This document shows positions 1 through 10,087 of a stretch of 64,000 bases of DNA, piece after piece. Within the stretch, counting starts at the first letter, position 1, and the number at the start of each line of letters is the position of its first letter. Position numbers and translations under genes: made by a program. Source of the stretch: CAVWUA01 sp963758025. Its GTDB lineage: Bacteria; Planctomycetota; Planctomycetia; Isosphaerales; Isosphaeraceae. The DNA is taken from the NCBI GenBank assembly GCA_963758025.1, contig CAVWUA010000006.1, positions 310,001-374,000 of the forward strand. The letters run 5' to 3'. The notes under the pieces are model-generated. The model had not been told where the DNA came from, did not search any database, and was given only the letters and a program-made list of their open reading frames with translations.

Positions 1-332
1 GCCCGTACCTCCAGCGCATTCCCGACCAGTCCCTGATCGTCGGCGATCCCGGCGGAGGAGGCGACCACGTGCAGGCCTCGCGGGGGTCGGATGGAAGCTA
101 TGCCTTCATCTACATCCCCAGCGGCAAGCCGGTGACGATCGACCTGGACAGGCTGAGCGGGCGGGAGATCGTCGCCTGGTGGTTCGACCCTCGCAACGGC
201 AAGGCATCCCGGGCCGAGACCCGCGCCAGCAAGGGCCACCACGCCTTCACGCCGCCGCGGGACGGCCCCGACTGGGTCCTCGTGCTCGATGACGCGGCCA
301 GGAACTATCCCGCCCCCGGAGAGTCGAGGTGA
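1..332 (+). CDS. C-terminal end of a DUF4038/GH140-like glycosidase (5' truncated)
   Basis: The reading frame is open from the left edge (codons start at base 3) and ends with TGA at 330-332, leaving about 109 residues. The visible part has the features of the C-terminal collagen-binding-like domain (Collagen_bind_2) that follows the DUF4038 barrel in putative apiosidase/glycoside hydrolases: an R-I-P-D-Q-S-L-I segment, G-S-Y-A-F-I-Y-I-P-S-G-K, and A-W-W-F-D-P-R-N-G followed by a terminal D-W-V-L-V-L-D-D strand. The catalytic domain lies outside the window, so activity cannot be judged. Inference: a secreted or periplasmic polysaccharide-degrading enzyme, common in planctomycetes. The domain call rests on motif memory only. 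Confidence 0.7.
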   Translation, partial: PYLQRIPDQSLIVGDPGGGGDHVQASRGSDGSYAFIYIPSGKPVTIDLDRLSGREIVAWWFDPRNGKASRAETRASKGHHAFTPPRDGPDWVLVLDDAARNYPAPGESR

Positions 333-450
333 GGAACCTTTGAGGCCGGCCCCGCCGCGCAACAAATCCTCTGGCATCCCATCCGTGGAATGTTCACGAT
401 GAGATGCTGGAGGATTCCTCGTTTTCCAACACGAGCGTCGGAGGTGGATC

Positions 451-1200
451 ATGAACTGGAACAACCTCGTCCGGTCCACCCTGTTCGTCATCATCGGAGT
501 CGTCGCGCTGGCGTGCTCCGCCACGGAGGAAACCACGTTGTCCGCGGAGTCACGCCACGAGGAACGTCGTCGCCGGATGGTGGACGAGCAATTGAAGGCT
601 CGCGCGATCACGGACCCTCGCGTGCTGGAGGTGATGGGGCGCGTCCCTCGGCACCGCTTCGTGCCCGAGGACTTGCGGGAGCTGGCCTACGCCGACAACG
701 CCCTGCCGATCGCCGAGGGGCAGACGATCTCGCAGCCGTACATCGTCGCCCTGATGACCCAGCTCGCCCGGCCGGGCCCGACCGACCGGGCCCTGGACAT
801 CGGCACCGGCTCCGGCTACCAGGCGGCGGTCCTGGCCGAGCTGGTCCAGTCGGTCCACAGCATCGAGATCCACCGCGCGCTGGCGGACGCGGCCCGAGCG
901 CGTCTGAAGGAACTCGGCTACGAGAACGTGACCGTCCGCCACGGCGACGGCTACCGGGGCTGGCCGGAGCACGCCCCCTTCGACGCGATCATCGTCGCGG
1001 CGGCGGCCTCCCGGATTCCGCCGGCCCTCCTGGAGCAACTCGCCGTCGGCGGTCGCCTCGTCCTGCCGGTCGGCGACGCGACGCAGGACCTCATCGTGAT
1101 CGAGAAGCGCCCGGACGGTTCGTTCACCCGGCAGACCGTGGCCCCGGTGATCTTCGTCCCCTTGACCGGCGAGGCCCGAAACCCGCCCGAGGAACCCTAG
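451..1200 (+). CDS. pcm: Protein-L-isoaspartate O-methyltransferase, probably exported lipoprotein
   Basis: This intact gene of 249 residues encodes a protein-L-isoaspartate(D-aspartate) O-methyltransferase, which uses SAM to repair isoaspartyl damage. The SAM-binding motif A-L-D-I-G-T-G-S-G-Y-Q-A-A lies near residues 112-124. The family's conserved segments are also present: the N-terminal R-R-M-V-D-E-Q-L, P-R-H-R-F-V-P near the middle, and the G-Q-T-I-S-Q-P-Y-I-V motif. The start at 451 is supported by a strong GGAGGTGGATC Shine-Dalgarno region. Unusually, residues 1-22 form a hydrophobic signal segment ending in A-L-A-C, a plausible lipobox, so the enzyme may act in the periplasm anchored to a membrane. 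Most Pcm proteins are cytoplasmic. Its stop shares a CTAG with the convergent methyltransferase gene downstream. Confidence 0.9.
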   Translation: MNWNNLVRSTLFVIIGVVALACSATEETTLSAESRHEERRRRMVDEQLKARAITDPRVLEVMGRVPRHRFVPEDLRELAYADNALPIAEGQTISQPYIVALMTQLARPGPTDRALDIGTGSGYQAAVLAELVQSVHSIEIHRALADAARARLKELGYENVTVRHGDGYRGWPEHAPFDAIIVAAAASRIPPALLEQLAVGGRLVLPVGDATQDLIVIEKRPDGSFTRQTVAPVIFVPLTGEARNPPEEP

Positions 1201-1864
1201 CGCGGCGACGATCGCGGGCTTCTGCCCACCAGCCGCATCAGGCCCCAGAGCCAGTCGATCTTGAATCGCCGGGCCTCGGCCACCTCGAAACCCGCCCTTT
1301 CCAGCAGCGATCGGCACTCGCCCAGGGAGTAGGTCCGGTGGAAGGCGGGGTCGGTGACTCGCAGCCATAGGCCGCACAGCTTGCAACTGAGGTAATCGTC
1401 GCACCAGTCCACCAGCACGAGCCTGCCGCCGGGCCGAAGGACGCGCCGGACTTCCCCCAGAGAGCCGTCGGGCGAGCGGAAGTAGTGGAAGCTGTTGGCG
1501 CAGAGCACGGCGTCGAAGCGGGCGTCGGCGAACGGCAGCCGGCGGGCCTCGGCCTGGACCCAGCCGATGCGCCCGGCGTTCCCTTGGCCGCCGCCTCCCG
1601 GAGCATGCCCCGGCTCAGGTCGGCCCCGAGAACCCGCAGGCCGGGCCACCGGGTCAAGAGCCGGCGCTCCAACTCCCCGGTGCCGCAGGCCAGGTCGAGG
1701 GCCCGCTCGTGCCCCTCGAAGTCGAGGGCGTCGAGCACGGTCCGCAACGTGGCCTCGACGTAGCGGCCCCAGCGCCGGTCGTACTCCGGGGCCAGCCGGT
1801 CGTATTCCCGCCGGACGGGTTCGCTGTCGGTCGGAACCATCCCGGTCTCCTCCCGGCTGGTCAT
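1197..1864 (-). CDS. Class I SAM-dependent methyltransferase (frame change inside)
   Basis: A methyltransferase of the Methyltransf_11/UbiE-like type, about 222 residues, is split by one frame change near 1575-1595. The N-terminal frame, starting at ATG 1864, has the family's R-E-Y-D-R-L-A-P-E-Y-D-R-R-W opening and SAM motif I (A-L-D-L-A-C-G-T-G-E). After the frame change it continues with W-V-Q-A-E-A-R-R-L-P-F-A-D-A-R-F-D-A-V (motif II) and V-L-R-P-G-G-R-L-V-L-V-D-W. The small-molecule substrate is not predictable. The two halves fit end to end, so I read a sequencing indel rather than a dead gene. It is convergent with pcm. Confidence 0.8.
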
Positions 1865-2350
1865 CGGAGGGACAAGCCGCCGATGGGATCGAGCGAGAAA
1901 TCCGCCCCACCCGTTGATGGAGCGGAGGGGGAACTGGGGACGTGCTCACCCTCCGGGATCGTGCCCACGGAATGTCACTCCGGCCCCTCCGTCGTGCGCA
2001 TTGCCGCGCAAGGTCAGCGACACTTTCTGAGCGTCGTTTTGAGCCTCCTGGCGGTTGGCGGAATGGCCCCCAGAGGAAATCATGGTTGACTGATCTTATT
2101 GAATGGAATGGGCTTCCGACGAAAGATCCCCTTCCGGCCGTCCCCCGAAAAGGGCCTGCGAGGTCAGCAGCACCCTCGAACAGCGGGAATCGGGGCCGAA
2201 AAATGGACGTTTCTTCTGAACAGGAAAACAGTTACGGAAATCCGAGGCGGTACGAAAAACGGAAAAGACTGCGCATTTGGTGTCTGCGACACATGGGAGG
2301 CCGGTGGCGACGACTGAGAAATGTCACTGAGGTCCCTTCGCTCCGACGGT
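1865..2350. other. Intergenic stretch, no recognisable gene
   Basis: This 486-base gap lies between the methyltransferase start and the end of the Uma2 gene. Short open frames exist on both strands, but none has a credible ribosome binding site or recognisable protein family. I see no strong hairpin with a T tract. Confidence 0.5.
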
Positions 2351-3106
2351 TCAGGTTTGAGCGGCCGCCCCGCCCCCCGCCTCGCGTCGGCGCTGAAGTT
2401 CGGCGCTGAAGGCGGCGTGCTCGGGGCTGGCCAGGCCGCGCTGGAGGGTGGCGACGACGGCGGCGTCGTTACCGGAAAGGAGGGCGGCTTGATCCAGCCA
2501 GAGGCCCGGGAAGATCCGGGAGCGGTAGATGCCGTCGGAATCGGGTGCGAGGGGGACGAGCCGCCCGTCCCGCCGCTCGAACCAGTGGAGGGTCTTGCTC
2601 CGCAGGTCGCGGACGAGGTATTCCCGCACGCCCGCTTGCTCATAATCCCGGAGCTTGGCGGACAGGTCGATGGAACGGCTGCTCCAGGCGACCTCGACGA
2701 CCAGTTCCGGAGCGCCGTGGGTGTACTCGTCGGCGCCGTCCCGAGTCTGGCCCCCGTATTCCGGGAGGATCAGCAGGGCCGAATCGGGCTGGGGTTCGCT
2801 CCGGTCGCCCAGAATGGTCGTCGCGTTGCTCTGCCCGACCGTTCCGGGCGTGGCGGCGCTGTACACGTACAGCCAGCCGATCAGAGAGAAATCCCCGCGC
2901 GCGTGCCGGAACTTCAGCGGAGACGCCATGAGGTAAACGGTCCCTCCGATCAACTCGGCCTTGATGTCCGGCGGTAGCTTCTTGTACCGCTCGTGGAACG
3001 TCTTCTGGTCCATCCGCTCGCCGTTTTCCAGCCACGGGAACCCCTCCTCGTCGAAGAGGTCGCCGTGGGTTGAGGTCGGGGAGTCCGGCTTGTTGATGGT
3101 CGCCAT
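2351..3106 (-). CDS. Uma2 family (DUF820) putative endonuclease
   Basis: This intact 251-residue protein belongs to the Uma2/DUF820 family, which has a PD-(D/E)XK restriction-endonuclease-like fold and is greatly expanded in planctomycetes and cyanobacteria. Its biological role is not established. The likely active-site residues are visible: Asp108 (in Q-P-D), Glu138 (in E-L-V-V-E-V) and Lys151. The C-terminal I-F-P-G-L-W-L-D segment is typical of the subfamily. A GGAGGG Shine-Dalgarno sequence supports ATG 3106. It lies 37 bases downstream of alaS on the same strand, so it may be read through from alaS. It belongs to the same subfamily as the Uma2 protein at 46377-47222 (shared N-terminal N-G-[ED]-R, K-A-E-L-I-x-G and C-terminal F-P-G-L-W-L-D), unlike the shorter one at 5959. 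Confidence 0.9.
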   Translation of the reverse strand: MATINKPDSPTSTHGDLFDEEGFPWLENGERMDQKTFHERYKKLPPDIKAELIGGTVYLMASPLKFRHARGDFSLIGWLYVYSAATPGTVGQSNATTILGDRSEPQPDSALLILPEYGGQTRDGADEYTHGAPELVVEVAWSSRSIDLSAKLRDYEQAGVREYLVRDLRSKTLHWFERRDGRLVPLAPDSDGIYRSRIFPGLWLDQAALLSGNDAAVVATLQRGLASPEHAAFSAELQRRREAGGGAAAQT

Positions 3107-3143
3107 GACAGACCCTCCGGGGTTTGAGTCGGAGCCGATCCGG

Positions 3144-5773
3144 TCAGCCGCCCACGCTTTGCCGCATCACGTTGACGGCCTTTTCCAGGGCCTCGCTGAT
3201 CTTCGAGGGATCTTTTCCGCCGGCCTGGGCCATGTCGGGCCGGCCGCCGCCCCCGCCGCCGACGATCGGGGCGACTTCCTTCAGCCAGTTGCCGGCGTGG
3301 AAGCCCCCGCTCGACCAGGTCGGGGGTCAGCCCGGCGGCGAGCTGCACCTTGCCGTCGGCGGACGTGATGAGCATGACGGCCAGGCTCGTCGGGTGCTTG
3401 CGGCGCACGACGTCGATCCGCTGCCGCAGGTCGTCCATCGTGGAGTTCTCCAGGTGCTGGACGACGATCGTCACGCCCAGGACGGTCACGCCCCCCTGGA
3501 GTAGCTCCTCGGGCGAGACCTGCGGCGTGCTCTCGGTCTTGCGGCGGCTGGCCTCCTTCTTCAGGGTCTTGACCTCGTCCAGAAGGGCCGTGACCCGCTC
3601 GGAGACCAGGCCCGGCGCGACGCGCAGGGCGGCGGCGGCCTCGGTCAGTTCATGCTCCTCCTGGCGGACGTAGTCGATCGCGGCCTTGCCGGTCAGGGCG
3701 GTGATGCGCCGGGTGCCCGCCGAGACCGATTCCTCGCTGATGATCTTGAACAGGCCGACCTGGCTGACGTTATCGAGGTGCGTGCCGCCGCAGAGTTCCC
3801 GCGAGAAGGCCCCCATCGCCACGACTCGGACGATCTCCGGGTACTTCTCGCCGAAGAGGGCCATCGCCCCCAGCTTCCTGGCCTCGGCGATCGGCATGGT
3901 GGTCCAGGAGACGGGGTCCCCTTCAAGAATGCGGTCGTTGACGGTTTCCTCGACCAGGCGGAGGCGTTCCTTGCCGACGGCCTCGGGGTTGGCGAAGTCG
4001 AACCGCAGGCGGTCCGGCTCGACCTTGCTGCCGGCCTGCTGCGCGTGCTTGCCCAGGTGCAGGTGCAGGGCGTGGTGCAGGACGTGGGTCGCCGAGTGGG
4101 CGCGGCGGATCGCCTGGCGGCGGTCGAGATCGACCTCGGCGCGGGCGTCGGCGTCGAGGGTGACGGTCCCCTCGGTGACGCGGCCGATGTGCAGCGTGAA
4201 ATCGTTCTCGCGCTGGGTGTCCTCGACGCGGAAGGTGAAGCCCTTCCCCTGGATCGTCCCGGTATCGCCGATCTGGCCGCCGGACTCACCGTAGAAAGGA
4301 GTGCGGTCGAGCACGCAGCGCCACGGGGGGACCGTTGGGCTCGGAGGTGCTGGCGGACTCGGCGAGCTGCCCCTGTTCCAGGATGCCGATGATCTTCGCT
4401 TCCGAGCCGCACGTCTGGTAGCCGAGAAACTCGCTGCCGTGGTGGTACGCCTCCTTGAGCGTGTCGAGCGGGCCGGTGGCGAAGACGTCGAACGCCTCGG
4501 TCTGGCCTCGCGAGGTCTCTTCGTGCGCTTGCTGGGCCTTTTTGAAGCCGGGCATGTCCACGCGGAGGTTCTGGTCGGCGGCGAGGCTCTCGGTGATCTC
4601 GACCGGGATGCCGTAGGTCGAGTGCAGCTCGAACGCCGCGTGGCCGTCGATCGTGTCGGACCCGCCGCGCTTGGTCTTGCGGAACGTGTCGTCGAGCAGC
4701 TTCAGGCCGTTCTCCAGGTTGCGGAGGAACCGCTCCTCCTCCTCGCGGACGACGTTCTGAATGCGGGGGACGCTGTCGGCCAGCTCGGGATACGGGGTCG
4801 CCATGACCTGGGCGACCGTCGGCACCAGTTCGAACAGGAACGGCTCGCGACGGCCCATCTGGTAGGCGTCGAGCACCGCGCGCCGGAGCAAGCGGCGGAG
4901 CACCGATCCCTGCTTCTCGGCGCTCGGGCGGACGTTCTCGTGGATGCAGAAGGTCAGAGCGCGGGCGTGATCCGACATCCGGCGCACGCGGATGCCGTCA
5001 TGCTCGTCCTTGATCTTCGCGTAATTCACGCCGAGGATCTCGGACGTGGCGGCGACGATCGGCCGGAAGATGTCCGTCTCGAAGACCGTCGGCACCCCCT
5101 GGAGGCACGCCGCGGCCCGTTCGAGGCCCATGCCCGTGTCGATGTTCTTGTGCGGCAGGGGTTCGAGCTGGCCGGGGCCGACGCGGTTGAACTGGGTGAA
5201 GACGAGGTTCCAGATCTCGACTTCCTTCGGTCCGTTGCCGTGGTAGAAGATCTCCGAACAGGGGCCGCAGACGCCGTTCGGGCCGTGCGACGGTGCGCTG
5301 GCGGGCCAGAAGTTGTCGTCCTCGCCCATGCGGGTGATGCGGTCGGCGGGGACCTTGACCTCGTCGTGCCAGATGCTGTACGCCTCGTCGTCGTCGAGAT
5401 AGACGGTGATGGTGAGGCGTGCGGGGTCGATCTTGAGGACGTCGGTGAGGAACTCCCAGGCCCAGTGGATCGCCTCGCGCTTGAAGTAGTCGCCGAAGCT
5501 GAAGTTGCCGAGCATCTCGAAGAACGTCTCGTGGAAGGCGGTCTTGCCGACGTTCTCGATATCGCCGGTGCGGATGCACTTCTGGCAGGTGGTCGCCCGC
5601 TTGAAGCTCGGGTCGCCCTGGCCCATGAATTCGCGCTTGAACTGGTTCATCCCGGCCGGCGTGAACAGCACGGTCGGATCGCCTTGCGGCACCAGCACGT
5701 CGCTGGACCGCCGCTGGCAGCCCTTGGAAGCAAAGAAGTCGAGATACGCTTCGCGGAGTTCGTCGGTGGTCAT
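3144..5773 (-). CDS. alaS: Alanyl-tRNA synthetase (two frame changes)
   Basis: Alanine--tRNA ligase, about 876 residues, is the usual length for the family once three frames are joined. The start is ATG 5773 (M-T-T-D-E-L-R-E-A-Y). The class II catalytic core follows with F-T-P-A-G-M-N-Q-F and G-N-F-S-F-G-D-Y-F. The editing domain has the zinc ligands H-S-A-T-H-V-L-H-H and C-G-G-T-H. The C-terminal oligomerisation domain ends in V-M-R-Q-S-V-G-G. The frame changes near 4310-4330 (by a run of six G) and near 3302-3308 (by a run of five C). AlaRS is essential and single-copy, so these breaks are almost certainly assembly indels. Uma2 follows 37 bases downstream on the same strand, and a divergent Uma2 lies upstream. 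Confidence 0.95.
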
Positions 5774-5958
5774 GGGAAAACCATCTGGTTCAAACGGGCC
5801 ATTGGGCGTTCCGGCGCAAGGGGCGCGGAGAGCTACCAGGATACCGAAAAGCAAGCGATCATCACAGACCCGCACGCCGTTCGGTTTTCGGCCCGAGGGG
5901 CGGTCGATACAATGGGTTAAGCCGTCGTTTCTGGTCGAACCCTTCGGGAGCACGACTC

Positions 5959-6519
5959 ATGGCCAACGCCGCCGACACAAGGACCGAGCCGGTCGCCCCG
6001 ACCGATCCCGATGTCCTCTACGAGGTCGTCGATGGAAAGATCGTGGAGTTGCCGTCGAAGGGGATCTATTCGGCCGGAATCGCCTCGCGTCTCTTGTTCA
6101 CGCTCGCGAATTTCGCCATCGGAAATCAACTCGGCTTCGTGGTCAGCCAGGCGCTGTTCATCCTCGATGCGGAACGGCTCCTCAAGCGGCGTCCGAATGT
6201 GGCCTTTGTCTCCCGAGAACGCTGGCCGGAGAACCGCGAATGGCCCGAGGAAGGGGATTGGGATGTCGTCCCCGATCTGGCCATCGAGGTCATCAGCCCG
6301 AACGACATGGATCGGGACGTGCAGCGCAAGCTTCGGGAGTATTTCGAGGCCGGCGTGCGGCAGGTCTGGCACGTCCGCCCCGACTCCGCGAACATCACCG
6401 TCTATCGGTCCTTGACCGACGTGACGATCTTCGGCCGGGACGTTGAACTCGAGGGCGGCGACTTGCTGCCCGGGTTCCGCCTGCCGGTCGAGCCGCTCTT
6501 TCGCCGGACCGCGACATGA
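5959..6519 (+). CDS. Uma2 family (DUF820) protein with Asn at the usual catalytic Asp
   Basis: This intact 186-residue Uma2-family protein is of the shorter, common type. The motifs P-D-L-A-I-E-V-I-S-P-N-D (Glu110), R-K-L-R-E-Y (Lys124 region), A-G-V-R-Q-V-W-H-V and the terminal L-P-G-F-R-L-P-V are all present. Where family members usually read R-P-D-V-A-F, this protein reads R-P-N-V-A-F (Asn80), so the metal-binding Asp may be lost. Because this is one A/G difference in an error-prone assembly, it needs read support. It is divergent from alaS with 185 bases between the starts, and convergent with the HtrA-like gene. Confidence 0.9.
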   Translation: MANAADTRTEPVAPTDPDVLYEVVDGKIVELPSKGIYSAGIASRLLFTLANFAIGNQLGFVVSQALFILDAERLLKRRPNVAFVSRERWPENREWPEEGDWDVVPDLAIEVISPNDMDRDVQRKLREYFEAGVRQVWHVRPDSANITVYRSLTDVTIFGRDVELEGGDLLPGFRLPVEPLFRRTAT

Positions 6520-6535
6520 ACCGGGCCAGTGACCA

Positions 6536-8027
6536 TTACCTCGGCGGAATCGTCACCGGCCCGAGTTCGGTCGTCAGCTTGACGGGGCCTTGCTCGTCCT
6601 CGACGGCCTCGTTGAACTGCTCGGGCGTGCGGATTGGCTGGCCGGCGACCTCGGTAATGACCTGCCCTTTGCGGAGCCCGGCGTCATCGGCCGGGCTGCC
6701 CGGCTGGATCTCGGTGATGCTGACGCACCCTTTGGACATCGCCGAGAGGATCGCGTCGCTCTGGATCGTCCCGGCCAGGACGCTCGTGTAATCGACCCGG
6801 ATGCCCCGCCAGGGGTCGGGCCGGTTCGTGGCGATGACCTCGCCGGCGACGGGGTATTTCGAGAGGAAGACGCTGGTCTGGATCTCGCGGCCGTCGCGGC
6901 GGATCGTCAGCTTGACCGGCTCACCGACCGGCACCTTGCTCAAGGGGAGCGAGAGGCCGTCGTGGGCGTTGGCCGGCATTCCGTTGACCTCGATGATCTC
7001 GTCGTTGAAGATGAGGCCCCCCTCGGCGGCCGGGGTGCCCGGCTCGACGCCGCCGACGCGGTTGGCCGCTCCTCGCAGGAGCCGGATGCCGAGGAAGCCG
7101 TACTCGACCTCCTTGCCCTGCCGGAGCGTCTCCACGATCCGCCGGCCCAGGTCGTCCATCGGGATGGCGTAGCCGGCCTGCGCGTCGTAGCCCTCGGCGC
7201 TGCCGCCGGTGGTCGTCAGGCCGACCAGCTCCCCCTTGAGGTTGATCACCGCGCCGCCGCTCATGCCCATGTTCAGCTTGGCGTCGAGCTGGAGCAAGGT
7301 CGGCTGGTAGAGGAGCATCTGGATCGTCTCGGCGCCGGGTTCCGGCGGCATGGTGAGCCGCCGGGTCGTGTTCGAGAGGATGCCCCAGCTCGCCGAGGCC
7401 GTGCCGTCGCTGGCGGTATTGTACGGGTTGCCCAGCGCGATCAGGAACGACCCTTTGCGGAGCGAATCGGCGTTGCCCAGGTCAAGGGGCTTGAGTTCCG
7501 GGGTCGGCTCGCCTGGTCCATTTCGTGGAGCGAGCACGGCCAGGTCGCTGCGGGGGTCGGAGGCGATCACCTCGGCGTCGAACCCGATGCCGCCCGGAGG
7601 CGCGGACGTAGATGCGGCCGGCCCCTTTGACCACGTGGAAGGCGGTGAGGATCTCCCCCTTCTCGCCGATGACGACGCCCGAGCCGAAGTCGCCCGGCAT
7701 GGGGAGATAGTCCGGGTCGCTGATCTCGGAGAGGTCGATCATGGCGGTCCGGGCATCGCGAGGGAGGATCGCGGTGTTGCCTCGCACGGCATACGTGACC
7801 GAGCCGTCGCCGACGCGGCCTCGCACGATCGCGACGACGGAGGGTTCCGCCCGGGCGATCGCGTCCGTCATGGCCGTTTCCAGGGCCGTCACCGATTCAG
7901 AGGGGAATCCTGCCGCCGTCGCCGGTGCGGGGTCGCCCGGCGCCACGATGGCCAGGGTCAGGTGCAAAGCAAGCTGGGACATCAGCAAAAGCCCTCCGGG
8001 CCGTCCGTCCGGCGCATCTCGAGTCAT
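6536..8027 (-). CDS. HtrA/Deg-like serine protease with two PDZ domains (frame change)
   Basis: This is a trypsin-fold periplasmic protease of about 496 residues. The N-terminal frame carries a hydrophobic signal segment and S-G-V-V-I-G ... T-A-F-H-V-V (catalytic His). After a frame change near 7590-7610 the protein continues with S-D-L-A-V-L (catalytic Asp) and N-M-G-M-S-G-G-A-V (catalytic Ser). Two PDZ domains follow (around G-F-L-G-I-R-L and the C-terminal G-S-P-A-D-D-A-G-L-R-K-G-Q-V-I). Known Deg proteases degrade or refold misfolded envelope proteins. ATG 8027 or ATG 7982 could be the start; I use the upstream one, which lengthens the n-region of the signal peptide. It lies downstream of recA on the same strand, with a stem-loop between them. 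Confidence 0.85.
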
Positions 8028-8093
8028 GATTCGTCCGACCGGCTCATTGTAGCGAAACGGGCCGTACACTGCCCAGACGCTCCCGTGAACGCC

Positions 8094-8138
8094 GACGCCC
8101 CAGACTGGCAAGGGGCGGGTTGGCCAGTCCGGGGCGTC
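8094..8138. terminator. Stem-loop between recA and the protease gene
   Basis: The arms 8094-8109 (GACGCCCCAGACTGGC) and 8123-8138 form a 16-bp stem with one A/C mismatch and a 13-base loop. It sits between the recA stop and the protease start. There is no T tract on either strand, so it could be a Rho-dependent or processing structure rather than a classic terminator. Confidence 0.45.
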
Positions 8139-8188
8139 TCGTGTCGGTGTTGTTCCAGTGCGGATCGTTGGGATTCCGCTGGCCTGGC

Positions 8189-9282
8189 TCACTCCTCCTG
8201 CTCGCCGTTGCTCTCGACGCTGCCGTTGGCCTCGATCGGCGCGAGGTATTCGCTCGCTCCCCGGTTCGCCAGGACCTTCTGGGTGATCTCCTCGGCGACC
8301 TCGGGATTGTCGCGGAAGTACTGCTTGGCGTTCTCGCGTCCCTGGCCCAGCCGCAGGTCGCCGTAGTTGAACCACGAGCCGGATTTCTCGACGATCTTGT
8401 CCGAGAGGGCCAGGTCCATCAGGTCCCCTTCGCGGGAGATGCCCCCGGAATACATCATGTCGAACTCGCAGACGCGGAACGGCGGCGCGACCTTGTTCTT
8501 GACGATCTTGACCTTCACGCGAGAGCCGGTCGTCTCCTCCCCCTCCTTGACCGAACCGATGCGCCGGACGTCGATACGGCACGAGCTGTAGAACTTCAAG
8601 GCCCGGCCGCCGGGGGTCGTCTCCGGACTGCCGAACATCACGCCGATCTTTTCGCGGATCTGGTTGATGAAGATCAGGACGCTCTTGGAACGGGACACGC
8701 CGCCAGTCAACTTGCGCAGGGCCTGGCTCATCAGGCGGGCCTGAAGGCCGACGTGGCTGTCGCCGATCTCCCCCTCGATCTCCGCCCTGGGCACCAGCGC
8801 GGCTACCGAGTCGATCACGATGATGTCCACGGCGTTGGACATGACGAGCATCTCGGCAATCTGCAACGCCTCCTCCGCGCTACTGGGCTGACTGACCAGG
8901 AGCGATTCGATATCGACCCCCAGCTTCTTGCACCAGGCCGGGTCGAGCGCGTGCTCCGCGTCGATGAACGCGGCGACGCCCCCCATCTTCTGGCATTGGC
9001 CACGGCATGCAGCGCGATCGTCGTCTTGCCGCTGGACTCCGGCCCGAACAGCTCGATGATCCGGCCCCGGGGCAGCCCCTTGCCACCCAGAGCCAGGTCG
9101 AGTGAGATCGCCCCCGTGGGAATGCCCTCCACCTCCAGGTGGTGGCCTTCTCCCAGCTTCATGATCGCACCAGCTCCGAAAGCCTTCTCAATCTGGCCGA
9201 TCGTGTTCTGGAGCGCCCGAGCCTCGGCCGACACCGGGGCTGCCTTCGCCTCGCCGCCACCCTGTTTCCTCGCCACGGTCAT
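8189..9282 (-). CDS. recA: Recombinase RecA (one frame change)
   Basis: RecA protein of about 364 residues, the ATP-dependent strand-exchange protein and SOS co-protease. Walker A G-P-E-S-S-G-K-T-T is at residues 80-88. The rest follows as expected: F-I-D-A-E-H-A-L-D-P, I-V-I-D-S-V-A-A-L-V-P (Walker B), L2 loop I-N-Q-I-R-E-K-I-G-V-M-F-G-S-P-E-T-T-P-G-G, and an acidic C-terminus. One base is missing near 8990: the sequence reads A-V-A-N-A-R-R-W-G in one frame and K-M-G-G-V in the next, where RecA proteins have A-N-A-Q-K-x-G-G. Adding one C restores the frame, so this is an assembly indel. I use ATG 9282, preceded by GGAGGGG. A TTG at 9291 is an alternative start. Confidence 0.95.
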
Positions 9283-9324
9283 CCCCTCCAAAGGATCGCT
9301 CGGGTCTCTGAACGCACGGACACT

Positions 9325-9354
9325 ATATTAGCACGTCAGGGTCATCTAAGTCAA
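9325..9354 (-). promoter_or_regulatory. Candidate sigma-70-type promoter of recA
   Basis: On the minus strand a TTGACT (9349-9354) and a TAATAT (9325-9330) are separated by 18 bases, about 45 bases upstream of the recA ATG. No classic SOS box is evident beside it. This is pattern matching only. Confidence 0.4.
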
Positions 9355-9952
9355 GGCGGAGACACTGGTTTTCCCCCTTCCCAGCGGGGCAACGGCCAGG
9401 GGGGAATAGCTGGGTCCCTGGGGGCCGAGCCGGGAGGCGAACAGGACGATCCGCGCGACCTCTAACGAGCCGGCGGACCACTCCTTGTGCCGCGCGACCA
9501 GCGGGCGGAGGTCGGGGCTGGGGCCGCGTCCCGGCTTGAAGCGAGCGAGCGTGACGTGGGGGGAGAATCGGTCATCCTCGGGAGGGCAGCCACACTCCTT
9601 CGCCGCGCGGGCGACTGCCCCGTGCAGGGCCTTCAACGTCTCCACACCGGGACCGGTTGCTCCCACCCAGAGCACGCGAGGGCGGCCCGGGTTGGGAAAG
9701 GCCCCCAGGCCTTCCAGCCGCAGGGGGAACGGCTCGAACTCCGCGGCCGTTCGCTCCAGGGCGGGGCCGAGCGTCTCCAGGATGCTGTCTTCCACCTCAC
9801 CGAGAAACGCCAGGGTGATATGCCAGTTGGCGCGGTCCACCCAGCGCGCGCCGGGAACCTCCGTTGAGAGCGTCGCCGACAACCGCGCCGAGTGTTTCCT
9901 CGATGTCCTCGGGCAAGGGCACGGCGACGAAACTGCGGGTGGTTGTGGACAT
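9346..9952 (-). CDS. thpR: RNA 2',3'-cyclic phosphodiesterase, 2H family (frame change)
   Basis: A 2'-5' RNA ligase-like/ThpR protein of about 202 residues. It opens at ATG 9952 with S-F-V-A-V-P-L-P-E-D-I (the usual R-x-F-[VI]-A opening) and changes frame near 9870. The two hallmark H-x-T-L motifs are present: W-H-I-T-L-A-F-L-G-E and P-H-V-T-L-A-R-F. Known members hydrolyse 2',3'-cyclic phosphates on RNA ends; the physiological role is unclear. Its stop lies only about 60 bases upstream of recA, so the recA promoter candidate overlaps its 3' end. Confidence 0.85.
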
Positions 9953-10087
9953 GACGGGGCCTCGGCTCGGCGGTTCGAATGGCTCTGGTGGTTGTCGGGG
10001 GGACGCCAGGGACACCATTTCCGGCCCGGACTTGACAACCATCACCCATCGGATTGTCTGCGAATCGCCGCGGTGTTTCCAGCCGGA

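Noticed and set aside
4301..5920. A 539-codon open frame on the plus strand
   Set aside because: It is antisense to alaS, whose motifs are unmistakable. Long antisense frames arise from high GC third positions.
8189..9291. Programmed frameshift or intein in recA
   Set aside because: Only one base is missing, no slippery heptamer or intein motif is present, and many other genes in the window show the same kind of indel.
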